A DNA stretch of 64,000 nt. It comes from Udeniomyces pyricola. Taxonomy: Eukaryota > Basidiomycota > Tremellomycetes > Cystofilobasidiales > Mrakiaceae. Positions 56,472 through 64,000 of this stretch are shown here, piece by piece. A program made the position numbers and the translations under genes. The DNA lies in the NCBI GenBank assembly GCA_039545295.1, contig BCIK01000021.1, forward strand, positions 124,001 to 188,000, in the 5' to 3' direction. Within the stretch, counting starts at the first letter, position 1; every line of letters begins with the position of its first letter. A model generated the notes under the pieces. It saw only the letters and a program-made list of their open reading frames with translations, did not search any database and was not told the DNA's origin.

Positions 56472-58325
56472 ATGTCCAACCCCAACGCCATCTCCATCGA
56501 ACTTCCCGGCCAGTCTGACTCTGCCCCCAAGAAGCTCTCCAGACGCGCTCAGCGAACCGCCAACCGAGGCAAAGCCCCCGCCACCAACAACCTCGACGAC
56601 GATAACGACCATGACAACGACGCCGCCAACGCCGGTCCCTCGTCGGGCGACAAGAAAAAGAAAAAGTTCCACCATCGTGTCACTCCAGAGGAGAAGGAGG
56701 ACAAGCCCGATCGCGAAGTCGGCGTTAGCAAGCTCAAGGCGAGCTTGAGGCAGGCCAAGAGGTTCCTCGCGAAGGTTCGTTTGGCCGACCGCCTGTCCTT
56801 GGGCGGGACAGCGTTCTGACTGGTCTCGTCCTGGGGATCAAACACCATTGATACAGATGGGTCAAAGCATCACGTATGGTATCATGACAACTTAATTAAA
56901 TCTCCTGATTCATCCTTGCTCCCTTCATCCCCCCCCCCCCTTTCCCCCCTCTCTCGACCCGTCACTTCTCGTTCTCTGCACCTCCCTGGTTCGGGCCATG
57001 TTCATCAGGAGGGTCTCTCAGCCGACGTCAAAGTCGAGCAAGAACGAAAGATCAAGTCCATCGAGGCCGATATCGAGAAAGCCCTGGTCCGCAACGTTGA
57101 AAAGAAGAACGCCGAGCGATATCACATGGTAACCGACCCCCTCCCCCATTTCGGTCATGAACCCACGCACACACAACTCGTTGCTTCCAACTCGACTGAC
57201 GCGTTCGTGTTGATGACTGTCTTTGGCTTTGATTGGTTTAATCTTCTTGGGGCATACAGGTCAAGTTCTTTGGTTCGTTCCTAGTCTATTCTAAAATGAC
57301 CTCATCAGAACCGTCGCGACGAGACACACCCCTGCTAACACTCATCCCCCTCAACCCTGCCTTACCCATTTCTCTTCCTCTCTTACGCCCCAACCTCAAT
57401 TGTAGAGCGACAAAAACTCCTCCGTCAACTGAAACCGCTCCTCAAGTCCCTGTCGGCTCCCCAAGAAGATTCGGCGGCCCGTCAATCGATCGAGAGAGAG
57501 GTCAACGACTTGCGAGTCGGGTTGAACTACGTTCTCGTCAGTCTCCTCAACCCCCTTGCTTTCCCCTTTTTTCTTACCTGGCACCCTCTTTGACGTTTGT
57601 CTTGCGGCTAGAGGACTCGGGACGCTAACAATGTACCTCGCTGTTGATTCCCCAACCATCTCGGTTATGGTCCCATTCTCTTCCGCCCCTTACCCACCCC
57701 CCCCCCCCCCCCCCCCCCCCCAAAAAAAAAGAACTACCCCAATGCCCAAAAGTACATTTCCCTCTTCCCTCCTTCTTCAACGTCGCCTACGGACCCAGAC
57801 AACGAAGAAGACGTTGGCGCCAAGCGCGTTAAGCCGATCCTGCGCAAGGCGAAGCCCGGAGCAGATGCGACGTCGCAGGGAAGAAGTACGCTCGTCGAGA
57901 AGATTCGAGCGTTGATGGAGGATGGCACGTGAGTCTCTTAGCTCTTTTTTTTTTTTTTTTTTTTTTTCAAAGACAGAGGAGTAGAGGATAGGAAAGGAAA
58001 ATCCAAAGAGGGTGTTTGGAGAGGGGCAATGAACCATTAGGATTGATTGTCGTTCTGATGATTATGCGCTTCCTGTCATTTACCCTTTTCTTTCGTTCTC
58101 TTTTTCTTTGTCTTGTGTGTCTCTTCCTGTTGTAACAGTCTCCCTTCGAAGCCAGAAGAGGATCTCCTCTCGGGTGACGCGGCTGCTTCGGGCGATGCTA
58201 AGAAGCGCAAGCGGAGCGTCCTCGACGAGTCGTCCAAGTCGGGCAAGAAACAGGCGGCGGCGGACGAGGCGGCTAAGGATGGGCTCGCGGGAGATGACTT
58301 CTTTGGTGGGGACGAGAGCGATTGA
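56472..58325 (+). CDS. EFG1: rRNA-processing protein EFG1
   Basis: Nucleolar factor for early 18S pre-rRNA processing. Six exons with checked phases: 56472-56774, 57009-57128, 57260-57272 (13 nt), 57406-57536, 57732-57928 and 58139-58325. The core reads KLKASLRQAKRFLAK, then VEQERKIKSIEADIEKAL, NAERYHM joined to VKFFERQKLLRQLK, and LRVGLNYVLNYPNAQKYISL. RQAKRFLAK, KIKSIEADIEKA and YHMVKFFERQK are the EFG1 family's hallmark blocks. The N-terminal ~75 residues are charged with a KKKKK cluster, and the C-terminus is Lys/Asp/Ala-rich and ends FGGDESD, typical of nucleolar proteins. The intron before exon 5 ends in a C-run, then an A-run, then the AG. Confidence 0.93.
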
Positions 58326-58726
58326 TGGAATGATGATGATGGGATTTGGGGTTGAGATTGCATCGACGTTGAGTGTCAAGTCATGATGGGTGAAAGGAAT
58401 GATGACTGATTGATTGATGGGATCCGATAGTCAGTTCTCATGATGAAAGAGTTGTCTGTAGTCGTGATGATACGGTTAGGAAGATTGGAGCACGATGCCC
58501 GGTGCTTGAATGAATCACAACGCTGGCTACGAATGGGAGCAGACGGGATAAATCTCTGTTGCAGATGATATGATGATCGATCAACATCCGGCCGACTCCG
58601 ACTAGACATTATACGATACAATCTGGATCGTTACCGTAGCTCTTTTCCGACGTCCACCCACCAATCTGATATCAAATCACTCACCACTGTCTTGACTCGC
58701 AACTTACCTGTCTACTTTTCATAATC
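58326..58726. other. Intergenic region
   Basis: 3' flank of EFG1 and promoter of the next gene; a ATGATG-type repeat near 58329-58342. No gene seen. Confidence 0.4.
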
Positions 58727-60946
58727 ATGAACCTCGATACACCAGATTCCATAGTCTCTTCCCTCCCTTCGTCCTCATCCCTCTTTCTGTCTCCCCTCTC
58801 TTCAGCTTCCTCCCACCACCGCGCCCTACACGACGTTCCAGATTACTTACCACCTCGCTACATCGGCGATCACACCCTCGTTCTTACCGACGGTTCCAAT
58901 GATACCAGCCCAGGCTCCCGTTTCTATGGTGGTCATCATTCTAGCGCACTTACAGCAGCTGACGGACAAGAGCGACTCATCTATCCACCTCCTCCTCTAG
59001 ACGATGACGTCCCACTACTCTATCCTCGCCACCCTCGCGCCCTACCCACGCCTCATGGTCAAGACAACTCTCCCATCGTCCCAAGTCTTCTCCCTACAGC
59101 ACCATCATCATCTACACGAATCCTCCCACCTCGGCCGACAGATACGGGAATTCCTCTGCCGCTTCGCTACCATTCCACCAGCACTGCGCCTGCATTCAAT
59201 CTCGCGGAATCCTCTATTCGTCATGACCTTGCGCATTCGTCTCATCATCGCTATTCCTTCAGCAGTACTTTGACCTCGGCGTCTCTGGGCGCTTCCTCGG
59301 CAAGTTCGTTTCCATTTGACGAGAACGAGGAAGAAGAAGAGGAGGAGGAAAGAGAACCTCATCACGTCGTCGTCCCCAACACCGCTGGGTCGCCAGTACG
59401 GGCGGCGGTGTCGGCGTCGGAAAACGCTCGTCGGAGTTCGGAACGGGAAGCCGTCCTTCAGTCATTTCTTTATCCATCACAACATGACATGGAAGAGTAC
59501 GATCACCACCATCATCGTCATCATCAACATCATCTCCCAGATACACTCTTCGTGGAAGAAGAAGATCTCGAACGACACCGACCTCGACAGGACGTCGATC
59601 ATCGTCATCCTGCTCGACTACTGCATGACCGGCGGCCTCGATCGCGCACGTCGACCAGCTCCGAGGTTTATTCCGGATCTTTACTCTCTTACGACAGTGA
59701 TGAACTCAACGACCGGGTTCACGAGGAGGATGATCGGTCGACGACTAGTACTGAGTCGAGCATAGGTGTTTGGTCGTTGCCTTCGATCGATGGTTCTTGG
59801 ATAGTCCACGACGGAGGAACGGCTAGGGGGTTCCCTCTTCCAACGGGTAATTGGAGTCCTTCGTTTCCACCGTCATCAGCATCAGGTCACCAAGCGCACC
59901 CAGAGGAAACCGATCAGAGACAACCATTATCATTCCCAGGTTCTATGCGTCAACCGCAGTATCTTGACCCTTACCCTGATGGCTCATATGATTCCCTTCC
60001 GGTCTCAGCGCTCTCTCGGATCCCCACTCTTATCTCGCTTTCAAACCATTCCGTTCATCCTCCTGATTCACCTCCTGAACCAGCTCGTATCTACGGTCGT
60101 TCCTCACCTCTGTTTACAAATCACCATGGATCTCGTAGCTTCCTTGACCGTACGAATCTCGCCGATTTTCCGAGAGACAGTTCTATGACCCCGGTTTCGT
60201 CGACGATTAATAACAACAGTAGTCGACGGATCCGACGACGTTCATCATACGAGCTCTCCATCGCTCTCTCTCCAAACGCCATTTCTGCAGGAATCTATCC
60301 CATCCAAAATATCCCCCTCGACTCCGAGTTACCGACCAAATCTCAGACGACCATAGCCACCACTCAAGATCTGACTAGTTCGACGCCTATTCCCTCATCA
60401 ACCCCTTCTTCTTCTTCTTCCTCGTTCTTGTCCTTTTTGCCTTTTATCAACATGATCCATCTGCCTGAGATGGTGACGTTCCATGTCTCATCGTTCCTCG
60501 GGCCACAAGCAGCCGGACCTCGTTCATTCCGCGATACGCCCATCCCTCCCACCACCACCGCCTCCTCCTCCTATTCCTCAAACAACCCAATCCGACTAGA
60601 CGACTCAACACCGACCACTCTTCTTATTCCTTCTCCTCCTCCTCCACCGACGTTATTCTCGACGTCCCCTTTCGCTTTACTCCTTCCCCCATCATCTCCT
60701 TCCTCCTCGACCTCTCATCATCATCATCATCTCTCCCCCTCTCCTTCCCTCGCCCCATCGACCCAAGTTCCAAGCTCAACAGGACGTGATCATCAGAACT
60801 CCGCTGGCGTCCTCCTCCTACCCACCGCCGCGGCAGCGGCGGCAGTCTCAGCCGGCGACGTCGTGAAGGCGTGGTTGGAGAAAGGCGAGAAAGGAGACGT
60901 CGCGATGCATTGGGCCGTCGGTGGGACTGGGGTTCAGTTTGGTTGA
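58727..60946 (+). CDS. Large low-complexity protein of unknown function (739 residues)
   Basis: One uninterrupted frame of 739 codons from a clean ATG at 58727, in a genome where most genes have several introns. The protein is disordered almost throughout: Ser/Pro-rich, with an acidic run of eight or more Glu (about 59326-59356), His clusters (near 59505-59540 and 60715-60730), and long Ser and Pro tracts. One segment is hydrophobic and possibly folded or membrane-associated: FLSFLPFINMIHLPEMVTFH (about 60425-60485). Another at the very end is Ala-rich with VVKAWLEKGEKGDVAMHWAV. No domain is recognised. A length of this size without stops in a balanced-composition region makes it a real gene; the function is unknown. 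A long shadow frame also occurs on the plus strand at 59316-59765. Confidence 0.75.
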   Translation: MNLDTPDSIVSSLPSSSSLFLSPLSSASSHHRALHDVPDYLPPRYIGDHTLVLTDGSNDTSPGSRFYGGHHSSALTAADGQERLIYPPPPLDDDVPLLYPRHPRALPTPHGQDNSPIVPSLLPTAPSSSTRILPPRPTDTGIPLPLRYHSTSTAPAFNLAESSIRHDLAHSSHHRYSFSSTLTSASLGASSASSFPFDENEEEEEEEEREPHHVVVPNTAGSPVRAAVSASENARRSSEREAVLQSFLYPSQHDMEEYDHHHHRHHQHHLPDTLFVEEEDLERHRPRQDVDHRHPARLLHDRRPRSRTSTSSEVYSGSLLSYDSDELNDRVHEEDDRSTTSTESSIGVWSLPSIDGSWIVHDGGTARGFPLPTGNWSPSFPPSSASGHQAHPEETDQRQPLSFPGSMRQPQYLDPYPDGSYDSLPVSALSRIPTLISLSNHSVHPPDSPPEPARIYGRSSPLFTNHHGSRSFLDRTNLADFPRDSSMTPVSSTINNNSSRRIRRRSSYELSIALSPNAISAGIYPIQNIPLDSELPTKSQTTIATTQDLTSSTPIPSSTPSSSSSSFLSFLPFINMIHLPEMVTFHVSSFLGPQAAGPRSFRDTPIPPTTTASSSYSSNNPIRLDDSTPTTLLIPSPPPPPTLFSTSPFALLLPPSSPSSSTSHHHHHLSPSPSLAPSTQVPSSTGRDHQNSAGVLLLPTAAAAAAVSAGDVVKAWLEKGEKGDVAMHWAVGGTGVQFG

Positions 60947-62101
60947 TTTGTTGTTGTTGTTGGTGCTGTTGGGGGGGATAAGAAAGATGGGGATGAGGAA
61001 ATTGAATGGGACGGAAACAAAGGGGGGGGGGGCCTTTGCGAGAAAATTCAAGGCCTTGAACGTATCACCAAGTGATCCAAGCGAGCGAGCTATATATATT
61101 TACATGAGCGATTCAAAGAATATCGACCTTTTTTTTTTTGAATGTCAATCAGCGTGCTACTATAAGTTGCATGTATACAGTTGATCGGGGGTTCTTGTGA
61201 TGATGCTAGTTACGTATCAAGAACTCAGGATGGAATGATCGACTTGATGGATCGGCCGATATATATATCTTGGACGGATTACACTCCAGTTGGTTAGTTA
61301 GTCAGTTGAGAATGGATTAGTATATATTATGTATATATGTATCAGCGAATATACACCGAGGTGTGCCCCCATCGAGTCGAGTCGATGCGACGGGTGAGCT
61401 AAAAAAAAGTCGACTGGTCGAATCCTGATCATCAGGTCTCCGAACTTTGTTGATGATACTGTCTGGTCGAGGCGGGGGTTTTGATCATAAGGGTGAGTTT
61501 CACTGGGGATCAGAAAACGAGAAAAAAAAAGGGGGGTCATATGACGGATTGAGAAGGAAGAAACGAAACAGGGAGAGCTGGGCCGCAGGGGAGGAGGGGG
61601 GGGGGGTTGATACCAGTACGAATCGAAAGTAGAGGACAATCTGACGAGCAGTTGCAAGGCGCGGGAGCAGGAAAAAAAAGGAAAAGGAACACAAAGGCGG
61701 AGCGGGGGAAGAAGGTCGTGGAGCAAAGAAAGGAAAATGAGAGAAGAAAAGAAAAAAAGGAGAAGAGATCACATGCATCACATGATGCATCCAACTCGAT
61801 TTCATAACATACATAACGGATGATCCACCCCCCTACTTTTTACGTTTTGAGCAACATCCCTATGCATGCATGTCTGCATGATTATGAATGTCCTCCTTCT
61901 ATCATCCACCGCACATTCCGGCCTCCTCCTCCTCTTCCTCTCCAAACGAGGACACAAAGAAGAAGAAGAAGAAGAAGAAAAAAAACCCCCGAATGAATCG
62001 CAGCAATCTAAATAGATATACATGTAATACGGAACGAAAAAAAGAAGAAGAAGAAATCTATCCCATCTAACTCCATATCTTCTTTTTGGGGGGGGGGGGG
62101 T
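60947..62101. other. Intergenic, convergent 3' ends
   Basis: Between the 739-residue protein gene and the zinc-finger gene. Contains TATATA patches (61090-61100, 61259-61268, 61321-61335), several G-runs (about 61021, 61599, 62087) and an AAG repeat near 61960. No gene supported; the large minus-strand Ser/Phe frames are composition artefacts. Confidence 0.4.
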
Positions 62102-63282
62102 TTATCGCATGCTCTTCTTGCTGATGAGGCCCGAAGGGGGTTGGCTCGCCTTGACGGCGGCGGACATGGCGGCGTAATCCGGAGCAGGCAACGCGGAATG
62201 CTTAGCCCTGCCATGGGTCAAGATAAGCAAAAGAACAACGAGAAGAAGGAAGTGTCAAAGAGGAAAGAAGAAGAAAGAGAAGACAATGTAAGGAAAGGAG
62301 GGGTTGATTTAGTTTGGGATGTGTGTTTGGGACAAGAGAGAAAGAGGGATGAGGGAGGGAGAAAGAGGCCGGATCGATAGGAGGAAGAAGAGAAAAAGAA
62401 GGAGGACGAACTCGAAATGCTCTCTAAGGTTGTTTTCGTTCTGTGTCAAACAGAGATCAGTAGGGAAGAGACCGGGTCACGAACCAGAGCGTGCAAAGAA
62501 AGGGGAGGGGGGGGGGGGGAAGGAAGGGGATGAGAGCACAAAGGAGGGTTTTTTGTGGTAAGTAAGACAGTCGATTCGTCTCTGTTCTATCCTCTGAGGA
62601 AGAGGAAAAGACGCGACTCCGAAGAATACGAGAAAAAGAAGGAAGAAAGTGAAGTAAATGTTGGTATTCAAACGTACCATCTGATCGAATCCAAACCAAC
62701 ACACATACACATACAGACAGATACAATTCCATAGAGACATGCCGACGGTGGAAACGAAAAGAAGAGGACAAAAAAGAATATGAAGAATATGAAGATGAGG
62801 ACATATAAAACTTGATCAGTTTTTTTGGTTCAACGATTTCTAAACCTTCGTAGATGGATGGGTTTTTTTTGGGGGGGAAGCGAGATGGAAGCGAAGGAAA
62901 ATCACGTCGATGGATTTGAAGCAAGGAGGTGAAGGGGGGGGGGGACTTACGCAAGGCTGCTTGCACGCAGGACAGATGAGCTTGACTGTAACGTTACCAA
63001 ACGAACAAGAAAGAAAAAGAAGAAGAAAAAGGTGAAAAAAAAAAAAGAAAAAAAAATTCAAAACAGTGAGAGAACCAGTAAACCGAGAAAGAAGGAAGAA
63101 ACGGCGAAGCCAATCAGCACGGGACATTTCCGACGTTTTGACTCTCTTTGATAGATCGATCGATACAAAAGGGGTGAAATGAAAGGGGGGAGGGGGATGG
63201 GAAGGATAGCAAAGAAAGCAAGGATTTTAAAGCCAACAAAAGTCTGGCTTCCTTCCCCCTTATCTCGCGCACTCTCGCGCTT

Positions 63283-63320
<38 letters not shown>

Positions 63321-63863
63321 TCGTCGATCTCGTGCAACCTCTCATTCTCATCACCTCTCCCCTTTCTCCTCACAACACGCCCGTCTCTTCCACCCCACCC
63401 ATCTCCAAACGAAACGAAACGAAACGAGAACTACCAAGAGAAACGAAGAAAAAAAAAAGAGTGTTTAATCTTGGTTTCAAGGCGGGAAATTACGCACTTG
63501 CCGCCTGTTGGGCTTTCAAGTTGGAGTTCCCTCCAGCCGCCTTCTTGAGCTTCTCGGCGTTCTTCTGCTGGGATTGGACCTTGATCGTGACAGTTTTATT
63601 TTTCCGGAATCAAAACAAGACAAAGGAGAAGGAAGAGCAAGAAGTGTTAGTTGGTTACTCATGAGCTAGCAACATGGAAAGGCGGGACTGGGAACCGAGA
63701 GGGCGAAAGAGGGGAAAGCCATAGGCTAAACCGCGAGCGAGCGAGCGAGCGAGCCAAAGGCAAGCAAAGAGAGAGAGAGAGGGAGAGGAGACCACCGCTC
63801 AAGTCGTTTCCGGGCCAAAGCAAAAGGAAACAGGATGGATACTTTTTGGAGACCTCGAGCCAT
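62102..63863 (-). CDS. Small zinc-finger protein, ZNF706-like
   Basis: Five exons with consistent phases: 63863-63843, 63579-63498, 62985-62951, 62440-62412 and 62207-62102, giving 90 residues. It begins MARGLQKVQSQQKNAEKLKK, joined across an intron after the first seven codons, nearly the same as MARGQQKIQSQQKNAKK of ZNF706. A C2H2-type finger follows: LICPACKQPC with C-x2-C, then NNLREHFEAKH with H-x4-H, split over three exons. The C-terminus ends ISKKSMR. ZNF706-type proteins are small nuclear or cytoplasmic proteins; in animals ZNF706 has been tied to transcription and stress-granule or translation control, and function in fungi is unknown. The exons are 21, 82, 35, 29 and 106 nt, so 273 nt of coding sequence is spread over 1.76 kb. 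Confidence 0.88.
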
Positions 63864-64000
63864 GATGAGATTGAGTGAAAAAGGGGGGGGGGGGGGGGGG
63901 GGGGTGGTTGGAATAGAAGGGGGTTGAGGTCAGGGGACGGGTGTTGGTCAATGGTTGGTTGGTGTGGGCCGGGAGAGAGCGCGAGAGAAAACGCGTCTCT
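63864..64000. other. Upstream flank with a G-run
   Basis: 5' side of the zinc-finger gene. A G homopolymer at about 63882-63904 is C on that gene's sense strand. Confidence 0.4.

Noticed and set aside
59316..59765. 149-codon second plus-strand frame inside the 739-residue gene
   Set aside because: Entirely within the larger frame and rich in Arg/Ile as expected from a shifted reading of His/Ser/Glu codons.
61298..61814. Minus-strand Ser/Phe/Pro-rich frames
   Set aside because: Shadows of A/G-rich simple sequence in a convergent intergenic region.

Overview
The window is a gene-dense stretch of a fungal nuclear genome, most likely a basidiomycete yeast or Tremellomycetes-like fungus. That assignment is my inference. 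It rests on base composition near 50% GC, several short GT-AG introns in most genes, fungal or fungal-type gene families (RTT109, ATG22, NCE101, UVE1, EFG1), short intergenic gaps and many homopolymer and dinucleotide tracts. I saw no transposon, CRISPR array or tRNA, and no rRNA. Three places contain N bases (about 30855-30884, 43061-43105, 52739), all in or beside G/C homopolymers.

Layout, left to right. 1-3434 (-): ankyrin-repeat protein running off the left edge. 4848-6505 (+): mitochondrial carrier. 7519-9066 (-): PTRHD1-type peptidyl-tRNA hydrolase, head to head with LSM4 (9218-10572, +). 10963-13934 (-): aldo-keto reductase. 15226-17004 (-): UBL3-like membrane-anchored ubiquitin-fold protein. 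18500-20529: F-box-like remnants. 21340-21661 (-): NCE101, head to head with a steroid 5-alpha-reductase family enzyme (22066-23918, +). 24501-26266 (-): p31comet-like protein. 26723-29765 (-): UV-damage endonuclease UVE1. 30902-32002 and 33451-34550 (+): two paralogous secreted Cys-rich proteins. 35121-36594 (+): F-box-like protein related to the remnant at 18.5 kb. 37263-37646 (-): small helical protein. 38236-39963 (-): RTT109, head to head with ATG22 (40554-43649, +). 44510-48449 (-): SulP anion transporter with STAS domain, head to head with a TRAIP-like RING/coiled-coil protein (49185-51624, +). 52563-56132 (-): NAPE-PLD-like metallo-hydrolase, head to head with EFG1 (56472-58325, +). 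58727-60946 (+): 739-residue low-complexity protein. 62102-63863 (-): ZNF706-like zinc-finger protein.

Most genes are unrelated housekeeping functions (RNA decay and splicing, rRNA processing, autophagy, DNA repair, chromatin acetylation, ion and lipid metabolism). The accessory part is 18-37 kb. It holds the duplicated F-box-like sequences and the two secreted two-module Cys proteins, whose intron phases are identical. Other points of interest are a start-codon-only exon in LSM4, a 5-nt micro-exon in ATG22, a 13-nt exon in EFG1, and poly-C runs that lie on the sense strand of every intron where I found one.

Exon boundaries were worked out by hand from splice signals and frame continuity. 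Where I checked phase arithmetic end to end (PTRHD1-like, LSM4, NCE101, both secreted genes, ATG22, EFG1, ZNF706-like) the models are firm. Elsewhere the outer limits are better supported than the inner exons.
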